A DNA stretch of 41,150 bases from NCBI RefSeq assembly GCF_008107685.1, contig NZ_VIRF01000042.1, positions 1-41,150 of the forward strand, given 5' to 3'. Both the position numbers and the translations under genes were made by a program. Source of the stretch: Novosphingobium sp. BW1 (GTDB lineage: Bacteria; Pseudomonadota; Alphaproteobacteria; Sphingomonadales; Sphingomonadaceae). Position 1 is the stretch's first letter. Every line of letters begins with the position of its first letter. Positions 24,363 to 33,342 of this stretch are shown here, piece after piece. The notes beneath the pieces were generated by a model, which saw only the letters and a list, made by a program, of their open reading frames with translations, did not search any database and was not told the origin of the DNA.

Positions 24363-24443
24363 GCGCTACTAGGGAATTTTTGACTTTGGGCGCCGCGCAA
24401 GGCCGCCGAATTACGTGTTTTTAATGAAAGGAAGTTGACCGCC

Positions 24444-25028
24444 ATGCAGGAAGAAGAGGTCCTCGCCGAGTTCCGCGCCAGCAAGGCCCTGTTGGAAGGA
24501 CATTTCCTTCTTTCCTCGGGCCGCCACAGCGCCCACTACCTGCAGTGCGCGCGTGTCCTGCAGAGCCCCGACCGCGCCGCGCGTCTCGCAGTGGCGCTGG
24601 CCGCCACGTTTCCCCACGACGTGCGCAAGCAGATCCAGAAGGTCGTCTCGCCCGCCATGGGCGGGGTCATCATCGGCCAGGAAATGGGCCGCGCCCTCCA
24701 GGTCGATGCCATGTTCGTCGAGCGCCCCACGGGCACCTTCGAACTGCGCCGCGGCTTTGAGCTCGATCCGGGCGACAAAGTGCTGATGGTCGAGGACGTG
24801 GTCACCACCGGCAAGTCCAGCCGCGAGGCGATCAAGGCGATCGAGGCCGCTGGCGGCAAGGTCATCGCAGCTGCGGCTCTCGTCGACCGTTCGGCGGGCG
24901 CTGTGGACCTGGGCGTTCCCTTCTATCCGCTCGTCGCGCTCAGCTTCCCGACGTATGCCGAGGACGAACTTCCGGCCGAGCTTGCCGCCACCCCCGCGAT
25001 CAAGCCGGGCAGCCGCCAGCAGCCCTGA
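24444..25028 (+). CDS. pyrE: Orotate phosphoribosyltransferase
   Basis: A 194-residue enzyme making orotidine 5'-phosphate from orotate and PRPP in pyrimidine synthesis. The PRPP-binding motif is VLMVEDVVTTGKSSREAI, and the substrate loop is HFLLSSGRHSAHYLQCARVL near the N-terminus. The ATG at 24444 is preferred over an in-frame TTG at 24435 because AAAGGAAG (24427-24434) is then well placed. A TTGACT hexamer (24380-24385) may be the -35 box. It is divergent from ctaC and followed by a GC hairpin. Confidence 0.95.
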   Translation: MQEEEVLAEFRASKALLEGHFLLSSGRHSAHYLQCARVLQSPDRAARLAVALAATFPHDVRKQIQKVVSPAMGGVIIGQEMGRALQVDAMFVERPTGTFELRRGFELDPGDKVLMVEDVVTTGKSSREAIKAIEAAGGKVIAAAALVDRSAGAVDLGVPFYPLVALSFPTYAEDELPAELAATPAIKPGSRQQP

Positions 25029-25035
25029 CCCGCAG

Positions 25036-25056
25036 GCGCCCGGTAGCTCCGGGCGC
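25036..25056 (+). terminator. Hairpin after pyrE
   Basis: GCGCCCGG (25036-25043) and CCGGGCGC (25049-25056) pair perfectly over 8 bp with loop TAGCT, just after the pyrE stop. No T-run follows, so it may only partly stop transcription into pdxJ. Confidence 0.5.
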
Positions 25057-25099
25057 TGCCCTCGCCGTTCCCCTCCTGCAACGCAAAGGCCCGCCTCCC

Positions 25100-25843
25100 G
25101 TGTCCAGCGTCCTCCATCCCGCGCACCTGCGCCTTGGCGTGAACATCGATCACGTCGCCACCATCCGCAACGCGCGCGGCGGGCTCCATCCCGACCCGGC
25201 CCGTGCGGCCCGAATCGTGGCGCAGGCAGGCGGGGACGGCATCACCGTACATCTGCGCGAAGATCGCCGCCACATCGTCGACGGCGACATCCAGCGCGTG
25301 CAGGACGCGACCGGCCTGCCCGTCAACCTCGAGATGGCCGCGACCGAGGAGATGCTCGAGATTGCGCTCAAGCACCGCCCGCACGCCGCCTGCATCGTAC
25401 CCGAGCGGCGCGAGGAGCGCACCACCGAGGGCGGGCTCGATGCTGCCGGCCTGCACAACCAGCTCGCCCCCATCGTCGGCAAGCTGACCGAGGCGGGCGT
25501 GCGCGTCAGTCTCTTCATCGGCCCCGAACCGCACCAGATCGAGGCCGCGATGAAGCTCGGCGCGCCGGTCGTCGAACTGCACACCGGCGAATACGCCCAC
25601 GCCACCGGCCCGCACGTGGCGATAGAGCTCAGGCGCATCGCCGACATGGCCGCGCTCGCCGCCAAGAACGGGATCGAGCCCCACGCCGGACACGGCCTTA
25701 CTTACGAGAACGTCCAGCCGATCGCGGCCATCCCCCAGATCGCAGAGCTCAACATTGGCCATTACCTCATCGGCGAGGCCATCTTCACAGGGCTCGAAGC
25801 CAGCATCGCGAAGATGCGCGTGCTGATGGACGAGGTCCGGTGA
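25100..25843 (+). CDS. pdxJ: Pyridoxine 5'-phosphate synthase
   Basis: A 247-residue TIM-barrel enzyme that condenses 1-deoxyxylulose 5-phosphate with 3-amino-2-oxopropyl phosphate to form pyridoxine 5'-phosphate, the last ring-forming step of the DXP-dependent vitamin B6 route. [17 protein letters not shown] opens the protein and contains the catalytic histidine; HLREDRRHI and [10 protein letters not shown] are the other signatures. It starts with GTG at 25100. The stop overlaps the next gene as GTGA, beginning a run of coupled genes. Confidence 0.97.
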   Translation: MSSVLHPAHLRLGVNIDHVATIRNARGGLHPDPARAARIVAQAGGDGITVHLREDRRHIVDGDIQRVQDATGLPVNLEMAATEEMLEIALKHRPHAACIVPERREERTTEGGLDAAGLHNQLAPIVGKLTEAGVRVSLFIGPEPHQIEAAMKLGAPVVELHTGEYAHATGPHVAIELRRIADMAALAAKNGIEPHAGHGLTYENVQPIAAIPQIAELNIGHYLIGEAIFTGLEASIAKMRVLMDEVR

Positions 25844-26106
25844 AACGCGCAGGTGCGGATTTTACGCGCCTCAAACGCCGCATCCGCCTTGTCTGCCTGG
25901 GTTTCGTCCCCATAGTCGCCTGCATCATGACGGCGCTGACCCTGTGGAGCGACTACCGCGCGGGCCGTCCCTTCGAGCCGCACCCGATCTTTTCGGGGCT
26001 GGGGCTCATCGGCTGGGGCTTTGCCGTCTTCGTGCTCTCGGGCCCGGCGCTGACCGCGGCCGAGCGCATTCGTGCAGACTGGCGCAACAGGAGAAGGCGC
26101 AAGTGA
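25840..26106 (+). CDS. Small two-span membrane protein
   Basis: An 88-residue basic protein with two membrane segments at about 15-33 ([17 protein letters not shown]) and 51-70 ([19 protein letters not shown]), and arginine-rich ends ([15 protein letters not shown] and WRNRRRRK). No family is recognised. It starts with GTG overlapping the pdxJ stop (GTGA), and its own stop overlaps the GTG of acpS in the same way. The tight coupling supports expression; the role is unknown. Confidence 0.7.
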   Translation: MKRAGADFTRLKRRIRLVCLGFVPIVACIMTALTLWSDYRAGRPFEPHPIFSGLGLIGWGFAVFVLSGPALTAAERIRADWRNRRRRK

Positions 26107-26525
26107 TCATCGGCCTGGGTTCGGACCTGTGCAATATCGAGCGGATCGCCCATTCGCTCGAACGGTATGGGGACCGCTTCCTCCACCGCGTTTTCACCGA
26201 GAAGGAGCGCGCCAAGGCCGCCCGGCGCCCGCACACCGTCGCGGGCACGCTGGCCAAGCGTTTCGCGGCCAAGGAAGCCTATTCCAAGGCGGTCGGGACC
26301 GGCTTCAAGCAGGGCGTGTTCATGAAGGACATCGGCGTCGTCAACGCCCCTTCCGGCGCGCCCACGCTGGCCCTGTCGGGCGGCGCGAAGGAGCGTTTGG
26401 ACGCGATGACCCCTGCGGGCCACGAAGCCGTGGTTCACCTCACGCTCACCGACGATCACCCATGGGCGCAGGCTTTCGTCGTCATCGAGGCGCGCCCGCT
26501 CGCCTCATCCGCCGCTGCCGAGTAG
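26103..26525 (+). CDS. acpS: Holo-acyl carrier protein synthase
   Basis: A 140-residue AcpS-type phosphopantetheinyl transferase that converts apo-ACP to holo-[17 protein letters not shown] carries the Mg-binding aspartate near residue 8, and [17 protein letters not shown] has the catalytic Lys-Glu. It is a little longer than the usual 120-130 residues, with a C-terminal alanine-rich end. It starts with GTG at 26103, overlapping the preceding gene. The acpS-lepB neighbourhood is common in alphaproteobacteria. Confidence 0.95.
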   Translation: MIIGLGSDLCNIERIAHSLERYGDRFLHRVFTEKERAKAARRPHTVAGTLAKRFAAKEAYSKAVGTGFKQGVFMKDIGVVNAPSGAPTLALSGGAKERLDAMTPAGHEAVVHLTLTDDHPWAQAFVVIEARPLASSAAAE

Positions 26526-26531
26526 AGTTTC

Positions 26532-27458
26532 TTGTCCCAGACCATGCGCGAACCGTCCGCCCCCTCTTCCGACACCCCCACATCCGCCAAGGGGAAGGAA
26601 AAGGTCAATTGGCTGCACGAGGTGCGCGGCCTTGCGCTGATGCTGCTTGGGGTGCTGGCGTTCCACTCATTCGTAGCCAAGCCCTTCTACATTCCCTCGA
26701 TCTCGATGATGCCGGGCCTCCTGGTAGGTGACCGGCTGGTCGTCTCCAAGTACGCCTATGGCTGGAACTGGTCCTCGATCAGCTTCCACGCCCTGCCGCG
26801 CAGCGACTGGCGCATCCTGGGCTCCACGCCCGAATACGGCGACATCGTCATCGTCGTGCCCGGCAACCGCAAGGAAGACCTCATCAAGCGCGTCGTCGCC
26901 CGCCCCGGCGACCGGATCGCGGTGATCGACGGACGCATTCGCCTGAACGGCCGCTTCATCCCCCGTGAGGTCGTGCCCGCAACACAGCTTAACGCCGATC
27001 CCGCGCTCCAGTGCGACGGGCAGGAGGTGGGCCACTGCTACGACGGCTTCGAAGCCTTCCGCACCCGCCTGCCCTCGGGCCGCGAGGTCTACGAAATGCC
27101 GACCTACCGGGAAACCTTGCCCAACGGCGCGAGTTACAACGTCATCGATTACATGAACCAGCGCCTCGACAACTACCCGGAGACCCTTGTGCCCGAAGGC
27201 CACGTCTTCCTGATGGGCGACGACCGTGATCGCTCGTCCGACAGCCGTGCCCCGTTCGACGACTGGGCCGGGGTGCCGGGTGGCGGCCTCAACGGCCCGG
27301 TGCCGCTCTCCGACATTGGCGGACGCGCGGAGTTCATCACCTTCTCGCTCGATGGCACCCAGACCTGGAACCCGCTGACCTGGTGGAGCGCGCTGCGCCC
27401 CGGGCGCGCCCTGACCAGCCTGCGCCCCGCCCTCGACGCGAGCAAGGCCGCGCAGTGA
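26532..27458 (+). CDS. lepB: Signal peptidase I
   Basis: A 308-residue (TTG start) or 304-residue (ATG at 26544) leader peptidase. One membrane segment lies at about 30-48. The catalytic serine is in YIPSISMMPGLLVGD (box B) and the general-base lysine is in LIKRVVARPGD (box D); GDDRDRSSDSR is box E. It removes signal peptides from exported proteins at the periplasmic face. Neither start has a strong ribosome site. The last codons overlap the GTG of the next gene. Confidence 0.95.
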   Translation: MSQTMREPSAPSSDTPTSAKGKEKVNWLHEVRGLALMLLGVLAFHSFVAKPFYIPSISMMPGLLVGDRLVVSKYAYGWNWSSISFHALPRSDWRILGSTPEYGDIVIVVPGNRKEDLIKRVVARPGDRIAVIDGRIRLNGRFIPREVVPATQLNADPALQCDGQEVGHCYDGFEAFRTRLPSGREVYEMPTYRETLPNGASYNVIDYMNQRLDNYPETLVPEGHVFLMGDDRDRSSDSRAPFDDWAGVPGGGLNGPVPLSDIGGRAEFITFSLDGTQTWNPLTWWSALRPGRALTSLRPALDASKAAQ

Positions 27459-28633
27459 GCCCGTCTGCGGGGGAGCCCCCGCAGACTACCCAGGGCGCCG
27501 AGGAATCTGCGGCGCCCTCCTCCGCCCCCGATACGCGTTCGCGCGTGCGCCGGGTGGGCCCCACCGATATCGCCGACCCCCTGATCCGCACCGAGGCGCG
27601 CAAGGCCTTCGTGTGGATCGGCGTGTTGCTGCTTTTCGCGCTGGCAATCTTCCTTTCGCAATCGCTGCTGGTCATCTTCGGGGGCATCGTGTTCGGTGCA
27701 CTGCTCGATGGCGGCGCGCGCCTGATCGGCCGGGTGGTGCCCCTGGGACGCACCTGGTGCGTGGCCATCGTGCTGGCCCTCGCCCTGCTGACCGTAGTTT
27801 GGATCGCGCGCTTTGCGGGCAGCCAGATCGCGGTCCAGGCCGCCGAACTCCCTGCCACGATCGAAGGGCAATACTACCTTGCGTTGGAATGGCTGCGCGG
27901 CCACGGGCTCCATGTCACGGCGGTGGACCTGCGCTCCATGGCGCGCGAGGCGATGGGCGGGATGAGCCAGGTCACCGCGGTGGTGGGCGGCCTCATCGGC
28001 GCGGTCACCACGCTGTTCCTGATCCTGGTCCTGGGCATCTACTTTGTGCTGGAGCCGCGCCTCTACCGCCGCGGTGTGGGCTGGTTCTTGCCGGTCGACC
28101 GGCGCGACCATTTCGAGGGCACCGCGCGCGCGATGGGCGCAGCGCTGCGCCGCCTTCTGTTCGGCCGCGTCATCGGCATGAGCGTGGAAGGCCTGTTCAC
28201 CTGGGCCATGCTGGAGGCCTACGGTGTGCCGATGGCCGCGCTCCTGGGCATCATCACCGCGCTTCTTGCCTTCCTCCCCAACATTGGCGCACCGATCTCG
28301 GGGGCGATCATGATCCTCGTCGGCTTTTCCGGCGGCATGGAGATGGGTCTCTACACGATGTTCGTGTACCTCATCGTCCATCTCATCGATGGCTACGTGA
28401 TCGTGCCCATGATCGCGCGCAAGACGGTCGACCTGCCACCCGCGCTGGTGCTCGCCGCGCAGCTGATCCTGGGCGTCCTGTTCGGCATTCTGGGCCTGGC
28501 CCTTGCCGACCCGCTGGTGGCCATGCTTAAGATCTGGCTGGAGCGCGAAGCCGCCCGCAACCGCGTACTGCCCCCCGGCACGCAGGCCCCTTCCGAGGCC
28601 GACACCGATCCCGCAGGCGCGGTACACTCCTGA
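27455..28633 (+). CDS. AI-2E/PerM-family membrane protein
   Basis: A 392-residue membrane protein of the AI-2E transporter (PerM/TqsA) family. The N-terminal 35 residues are soluble and proline-rich; about seven or eight membrane segments follow, with paired helices at the start and the typical C-terminal block from ALLGIITALLAFLPNIGAPI through LIDGYVIVPMIARKTVDLPP. Members export or leak small solutes, and some act as sodium/proton antiporters, so AI-2 export should not be assumed. It starts with GTG at 27455 overlapping the lepB stop (GTGA). Confidence 0.85.
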   Translation: MSPSAGEPPQTTQGAEESAAPSSAPDTRSRVRRVGPTDIADPLIRTEARKAFVWIGVLLLFALAIFLSQSLLVIFGGIVFGALLDGGARLIGRVVPLGRTWCVAIVLALALLTVVWIARFAGSQIAVQAAELPATIEGQYYLALEWLRGHGLHVTAVDLRSMAREAMGGMSQVTAVVGGLIGAVTTLFLILVLGIYFVLEPRLYRRGVGWFLPVDRRDHFEGTARAMGAALRRLLFGRVIGMSVEGLFTWAMLEAYGVPMAALLGIITALLAFLPNIGAPISGAIMILVGFSGGMEMGLYTMFVYLIVHLIDGYVIVPMIARKTVDLPPALVLAAQLILGVLFGILGLALADPLVAMLKIWLEREAARNRVLPPGTQAPSEADTDPAGAVHS

Positions 28634-28701
28634 GGCCCCGCAACGCCCGTTTCCTGCCCCGCGAAGCTTGACCGATCCGGCCGAACCGGCAAGGAGAGGC
28701 C

Positions 28702-29865
28702 ATGGCCCGCAAGTTCCTTTATGTCGTCGCCGTGTGCCTCGTGCTCTTCGTGGCCGCACGCCTCGCCCTCACCTTCTGGTCGGACGAGCTGACCGAGCTC
28801 ACCTTCGTCCCCTCGGGCGAGTTCGAGACCCGGCCCGCCAAGCCTGAAGGCGACTGGGACGCGCCCGCGATGTGGATTGCCCGCCCGGGCCTTCAGAACG
28901 ATCCCTCGCAGTGGCTGCCCGAAGGGGCTAGCACGGCACCTGTGGGCTCGGCCCGCGCGGCCATCTTCTTCGTGCATCCCACCAGCTACATGGAGAAGGC
29001 GCACTGGAACGCGCCGCTCGACGACGAGGATGCGAACGCGCGCGCCGCCCTCTTCACGCAGACCATGGCCAGCGCCTTTACCGCCGCCGGCGATGTCTGG
29101 GCCCCGCGCTACCGTCAGGCCACGATCGGCGCCTTTTTCACCGCCCGTACCGAGGCGCAGGATGCACTGAACCTCGCCTACGGTGACCTCGAAAGCGCCT
29201 TTGCCGTGTTCCTGCGCGAGAACCCGGATGGCCCCATCCTCCTTGTCGGCCACAGCCAGGGCGCGCTCCTGCTGCGCCGCCTGCTGCGCGACCACGTGGC
29301 GGGCACGCCCATCGCCGCGCGCGTGGCCGCAGCCTACCTGCCCGGCTGGCCCGTCTCGCTCGACCACGACCTGCCCAAAATGGGCCTGCCCCAGTGCACC
29401 AGCGACAACCAGGCAGGCTGCGTGCTCTCCTGGCTCTCGGTCGCCGACCCGGCCGACACCTCCGCACTCACGGCGGGCTACCTGCGCCAGACCGGACTCG
29501 ACGGGCAGAAGCTCGATGGCAGCCTGTTCCTGTGCACCAACCCGCTGATCGGCGCGCAGGACGGCACGGCGGACGCGCGCGCCAACACCGGCACGCTGGT
29601 GCCCGACTTCGCCGAGAAGACCGGCACGCTGGCCCCGCAGGTCGTGCCCGCCACCTGCGAGCTCGACAACTTCCTGCACATCGGCCCGCCGCCCAAGCTG
29701 GAGCTGGGCGACTACGTGCTTCCGGGCAATAACTACCACGTCTACGACATCCTGCTGTTCTGGGAGAACCTGCGCGCCGATGCCCGCAAGCGCCTGACCG
29801 CCTGGCTCGCCGCGCAGGACGAAGCGCCCGAGGAGAGCGCCCCAAAGGTGAAGGCCGTCCGCTGA
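28702..29865 (+). CDS. DUF3089 alpha/beta-hydrolase-like protein
   Basis: A 387-residue protein with one N-terminal membrane segment (about 4-22, [19 protein letters not shown]), so probably anchored with the rest in the periplasm. It belongs to the DUF3089 family, which has an alpha/beta-hydrolase fold: [16 protein letters not shown] begins the core and [16 protein letters not shown] is the nucleophile elbow with its serine. [13 protein letters not shown] is near the end. A substrate is not known. The ATG at 28702 has AAGGAG at 28691-28696. Its stop overlaps the ruvX start as TGATG. Confidence 0.8.
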   Translation: MARKFLYVVAVCLVLFVAARLALTFWSDELTELTFVPSGEFETRPAKPEGDWDAPAMWIARPGLQNDPSQWLPEGASTAPVGSARAAIFFVHPTSYMEKAHWNAPLDDEDANARAALFTQTMASAFTAAGDVWAPRYRQATIGAFFTARTEAQDALNLAYGDLESAFAVFLRENPDGPILLVGHSQGALLLRRLLRDHVAGTPIAARVAAAYLPGWPVSLDHDLPKMGLPQCTSDNQAGCVLSWLSVADPADTSALTAGYLRQTGLDGQKLDGSLFLCTNPLIGAQDGTADARANTGTLVPDFAEKTGTLAPQVVPATCELDNFLHIGPPPKLELGDYVLPGNNYHVYDILLFWENLRADARKRLTAWLAAQDEAPEESAPKVKAVR

Positions 29866-30338
29866 TGAGCACCGTCACCACCAGCGCGCTCGACTTTCGC
29901 AACGCCCTGCCCGATGCGGGCGCGCTTCTGGCCCTCGATCTCGGCACCCAGACCATCGGCACCGCCTTCTGCGATGCCGGCTGGCGCTTCGCCTCACCTG
30001 GAAAGACCCTGAAGCGCGGTAAGTTCGGCGCCGACAAGGCCGCGCTCGCCGCCCTTGTGGCGGAGCGTGCGATCACCGGCATTGTCATCGGCCTGCCGCT
30101 CAACATGGACGGCTCGGAAGGTCCGCGCTCGCAGTCCAGCCGCGCCTACGCGCGCAACCTGGCGGTGTTGGGCCTTCCCATCCTGCTGTGGGACGAGCGC
30201 TGGTCCACCATGGGCGCCGAACGTGGCCTGCTTGACCAGGACATGAGCCGCGCCAAGCGCAAGGAGCGCATCGATAGCGCGGCGGCCGCCGTCATCCTGC
30301 AGGGCGCCATCGACGGGCTTGCCGGGGGCATGTTCTGA
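29865..30338 (+). CDS. ruvX: RuvX/YqgF-family nuclease
   Basis: A 157-residue RNase H-fold protein of the YqgF/RuvX family, implicated in 16S rRNA 5' maturation and Holliday-junction processing. Marks are [15 protein letters not shown] with the first catalytic aspartate, [32 protein letters not shown] and [18 protein letters not shown] with the last aspartate. DERWST has tryptophan where leucine is usual (DERLST), as in some alphaproteobacteria. It is coupled by TGATG to the DUF3089 gene. Confidence 0.93.
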   Translation: MSTVTTSALDFRNALPDAGALLALDLGTQTIGTAFCDAGWRFASPGKTLKRGKFGADKAALAALVAERAITGIVIGLPLNMDGSEGPRSQSSRAYARNLAVLGLPILLWDERWSTMGAERGLLDQDMSRAKRKERIDSAAAAVILQGAIDGLAGGMF

Positions 30339-30352
30339 GCCAGTCATAGGCG

Positions 30353-30377
30353 CCGATGCCCGCACTGCGCGCATCGG
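30353..30377 (+). terminator. Hairpin after ruvX
   Basis: CCGATGC (30353-30359) and GCATCGG (30371-30377) pair over 7 bp with an 11-base loop, followed by ATCTTAACACTTT. It lies 15 bases after the ruvX stop and is the likely end of that transcript, before the CAP-domain gene. Confidence 0.5.
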
Positions 30378-30470
30378 ATCTTAACACTTTCAGCCCACAT
30401 CTGCTCTTCGTTCCAGAAACAGTCAGGAACGCGCCTCTAGGCATCAGTGTCACGAACACGGGGTTGCAAG

Positions 30471-31028
30471 ATGGGTCTGGGCATACTCGCCGCCGCAGCC
30501 GTGGCGGCAACAGGCAGTGGCGGTGCGGCCGCCATCGGCAGCGCGGCAGACAGGGCTGACTTGGCGGATACCGTTCTTGCCATCCACAACCAGGAGCGCG
30601 CCGCGGTCGGCGCCGCACCGCTGCGCTGGAGCCCCACCCTGGCCCGCGACGCGCAGACCTGGGCACGCAAGCTCGCGGCCTCGGGCACGTTTAGCCACGA
30701 CGCCTCCAACCGGGACACAGGCGAGAACCTGTGGATGGGCACACGCGGGGCCTACCGGGTCGCGGACATGGTTTCGGGCTGGGCCCGGGAGAAAACCGCA
30801 CTGCACGCCCGGGTCTCCTGGCAGGCCAACTTCCCGCGCGTGGGCCACTACACGCAGATGATCTGGGCGCGCACGAGCGCGGTAGGCTGCGCTCTCGCGC
30901 ACAGCGCCCACCACGAATACCTCGTGTGCCGCTACGACCCGCCGGGCAACGTCTGGAACGAGAGCCCCTACAACACGAAGGAACTGGCCTCGAACCGGCA
31001 ATTCGGCGCGCCACGGGTGCGCGAGTAG
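30471..31028 (+). CDS. CAP-domain (SCP/PR1-like) secreted protein
   Basis: A 185-residue protein of the CAP superfamily (cysteine-rich secretory/antigen 5/PR1). The N-terminus MGLGILAAAAVAATGSGG is a likely signal peptide. The domain runs from ADTVLAIHNQERAAVGAAPL to the end, with FSHDASNRDTGENLWMG, the CAP1 signature GHYTQMIWARTSAVGCA and the CAP2 signature YLVCRYDPPGNVWNE; the two histidines and glutamates of the CAP cavity appear present. Bacterial members are little studied. The ATG at 30471 is preferred over a GTG at 30447 because it places the signal peptide at the start. Confidence 0.85.
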   Translation: MGLGILAAAAVAATGSGGAAAIGSAADRADLADTVLAIHNQERAAVGAAPLRWSPTLARDAQTWARKLAASGTFSHDASNRDTGENLWMGTRGAYRVADMVSGWAREKTALHARVSWQANFPRVGHYTQMIWARTSAVGCALAHSAHHEYLVCRYDPPGNVWNESPYNTKELASNRQFGAPRVRE

Positions 31029-31044
31029 AAAAAAGCGTATTTAT

Positions 31045-31157
31045 CCGAGGGCCATCGCCCTTGGGGCCCCGAACGGTCGCGCTCACCTCCCACGCGCCAC
31101 CCTGGCCGAGAAAGGTGAGGTCGCCAATTCCCGGGGGCAAGGGGCGATGGCCCCTTG
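31045..31157 (+). repeat. Structured intergenic repeat, copy F (complete)
   Basis: A 113-base full copy between convergent genes. The left hairpin CCGAGGGC-CATC-GCCCTTGG (31045-31064) has one G-T pair. The right hairpin CAAGGGGCGATGGCCCCTTG (31138-31157) equals that of copy A. The central stem pairs CTCACCT (31082-31088) with AGGTGAG (31113-31119). The flanks GGGGCCCC and CCGGGGGC also pair. It starts 17 bases after one stop and ends 15 bases before the other, so it fills the gap. Confidence 0.9.
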
Positions 31158-31171
31158 AAGTACAACCTTCT

Positions 31172-31966
31172 TTAGATCTTTGGCGCCCGCATGACCACGA
31201 TCAGCCCCTCATCGGCCTCGACTGCAGCGCCGTTCTCGATCTCTTGGCGCACCGCGTCCGCACGTGCGCGCACCAGCAGGCTCTCCGGAATACCCGGCTC
31301 GCAGGCCAGTGTGTCGGCCTCACCGATGAGGCGGGCATGGCGCAGGGTCAGGTCATCGGGGTCGAGGCTGGTCAGCGTGATTTCAAACAGGCCGTGCGCC
31401 TGTTCCTGAACCGTGCCCGATAGCCAGTCGGCAACCTTGTCCGCGCTGTCCTCACGCAAGGGGTCGAGCGGACCTCCTGCGGTGAGCGCGGCATCGATCG
31501 CACGGCGCCGGTCGGCCGCAGCGGGCCAGCGGCTGCGCAAGCCCCCGCGCGCATCGCGCAAAGCCGCCGCCAGTCTGCCGAGCGACTGCGGAAGCAGCGT
31601 TTCAAGGCGCAGGCGCAAGTGCTTGGCCAGCCCCGCCGAGGCCCCGCCGGTCCCGAAGGCTACGAGAACCGGCGTGCGGTCGAGAATCGAGGGCACGGTG
31701 AAATCGCAGAGCGAGGGCCGGTCCGTGACGTTGACGAGCAGCCCCGCGCCGCGCGCGCGGCGCGCATCGCGTTTGGCCAGTTCCTCCTCTTCGTGCGCGA
31801 TGAAGGCGAGCCGCGCGCCGCGCAGCAGCCCCTCGCGAAAATTGTCGATCACAAGGCCGCCCGCCCGCTCGACAAGGCGCCGCTTGGCAAGAGCGGCCTC
31901 GCCGCGCCCGAGGACAAGGACGGGCCGGTCCCGGACGGCATGAAAAAGCGGCAGATTGTCGATCAT
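31172..31966 (-). CDS. Siroheme synthase N-domain protein with a truncated SUMT region
   Basis: A 264-residue protein. Residues 1-150 are a precorrin-2 dehydrogenase/sirohydrochlorin ferrochelatase domain (CysG N-domain, Met8-like): VLVLGRGEAALAKRRLVERA is the NAD site, VNVTDRPSLCDFTVP holds the catalytic aspartate, and AFGTGGASAGLAKHLRLRLE follows. From about 195 the chain resembles the opening of the uroporphyrinogen methyltransferase half of CysG (LTSLDPDDLTLRHARLIGEA) but stops about 60 residues later. Methyltransferase activity must come from another gene. It lies 35 bases downstream of lysA. Confidence 0.8.
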   Translation of the reverse strand: MIDNLPLFHAVRDRPVLVLGRGEAALAKRRLVERAGGLVIDNFREGLLRGARLAFIAHEEEELAKRDARRARGAGLLVNVTDRPSLCDFTVPSILDRTPVLVAFGTGGASAGLAKHLRLRLETLLPQSLGRLAAALRDARGGLRSRWPAAADRRRAIDAALTAGGPLDPLREDSADKVADWLSGTVQEQAHGLFEITLTSLDPDDLTLRHARLIGEADTLACEPGIPESLLVRARADAVRQEIENGAAVEADEGLIVVMRAPKI

Positions 31967-32001
31967 CGCCGCTCCTTACCAAGCCTGCGCGCGGGGCTCA
32001 A

Positions 32002-33261
32002 TCAGGCCAGGAAGTCCGGCACGCTCTCGGCGGCGAGGATCGTCTCGGGCTCGATCCGGCCTGCAACCAGTGCCCAGGCATCGCCATCGACCATGACTTC
32101 GGGCACCAGCGCGCGGCTGTTGTAGGTGTTGGCCATCGTCGCGCCATAGGCACCTGCCGTGCGGAAGACGACGAGATCGCCCGCCTTCACGACATCGACC
32201 TCGCGGTTCTTGGCAAAGGTGTCCGAGCTCTCGCAGATCGGGCCCACGACATTGGCCGTGAAAGTCGCGCCAGTTGGCTTGACCGCGGCGAAGTCGTGCC
32301 AGGCATCGTACATCGCCGGACGTGCAAGGTCGTTCATCGCCGCATCGACGACGATCCAGGGCGAGGAGGTCCCCTCCTTGACTCGGATCACCTCGGAGAC
32401 GAGCACGCCCGCATTGCCCGAGATCACGCGGCCCGGTTCGAACATGACGGTCACGTCCCAGCCCTTGGTCACCTCGACCACCATCGTGCCGTAATCGGCG
32501 GGCGTAGGCAGGCTCTCGTTGCCCTTGTAGGGAACGCCGAGCCCACCGCCCAGATCCATGTGGGTGACCGAGAGGCCCTGCGCGCGCAGGCCCTCCATCA
32601 GCGCGCCCATCTTCACGAAGGCCTGGCGCGAGGGCTCAAGGTCGCTGATCTGGCTGCCGATATGGACGGCGAGCCCGCGCATGTTGAGGCCGTCCAGCGC
32701 GGAGAGGCGCGCATAGATCCCGGCGGCCCGGTCATAGGAGACGCCGAACTTGTTTTCGGCCTTGCCAGTCGAGATCTTCTCGTGGGTGCGCGCATCGACG
32801 TCCGGGTTGACGCGCAGCGCGCAGGTCGCCGTGGCGCCTAGTTCAGAGGCAATGGCCGCCAGTTCGACGCCCTCTTCCTCGCTCTCGAGGTTGAACTGGC
32901 CGATCCCTGCCTTCACCGCGGCGGTCAGCTCGCGCTTCGACTTGCCAACGCCCGAAAAGACGATGTCCTCGGCGGGCATTCCGGCGGCCAGCGCGCGGTT
33001 CATCTCGCCTTCCGAGACCACGTCTGCGCCATAGCCTTCCTTGGACAGCAGGCGCAGCACGGCAAGGTTTGGGTTCGACTTCACCGCAAAGGCAATATGG
33101 ACGCTCGGCAGGCCCGAGAGCGCCTCGCGAAAGACGCGGGCGTGGCGCTCGAAGGTAGCGCGCGAGTAGACGTAAACGGGAGTGCCGACGTTGCGGGCGA
33201 TGTCGGCGAGCGGCACCTGCTCAGCGCAGAGCTGGCCGTCGATCAGCTGAAAATGGTCCAT
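32002..33261 (-). CDS. lysA: Diaminopimelate decarboxylase
   Basis: A 419-residue fold-III PLP enzyme, the last step of lysine synthesis from meso-diaminopimelate. The PLP lysine is in HIAFAVKSNPNLAVLRLL near residue 60, the glycine loop is THMDLGGGLGVPY, the phosphate site is MFEPGRVISGNAG, and the catalytic cysteine region is VGPICESSDTFAKNR. The N-terminus MDHFQLIDGQLCAEQVPL is normal for alphaproteobacterial LysA. It lies 81 bases downstream of the small lipoprotein gene in the argH - lptM-like - lysA order common in proteobacteria. Confidence 0.97.
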   Translation of the reverse strand: MDHFQLIDGQLCAEQVPLADIARNVGTPVYVYSRATFERHARVFREALSGLPSVHIAFAVKSNPNLAVLRLLSKEGYGADVVSEGEMNRALAAGMPAEDIVFSGVGKSKRELTAAVKAGIGQFNLESEEEGVELAAIASELGATATCALRVNPDVDARTHEKISTGKAENKFGVSYDRAAGIYARLSALDGLNMRGLAVHIGSQISDLEPSRQAFVKMGALMEGLRAQGLSVTHMDLGGGLGVPYKGNESLPTPADYGTMVVEVTKGWDVTVMFEPGRVISGNAGVLVSEVIRVKEGTSSPWIVVDAAMNDLARPAMYDAWHDFAAVKPTGATFTANVVGPICESSDTFAKNREVDVVKAGDLVVFRTAGAYGATMANTYNSRALVPEVMVDGDAWALVAGRIEPETILAAESVPDFLA

Positions 33262-33342
33262 GGTGTTCCTGTCGGAGAATTCGGTGTGGGCCCGCCACCG
33301 GGGCGAGCCACGTCATGAGGGAGGCGTGGTTACGGCGGCCAG

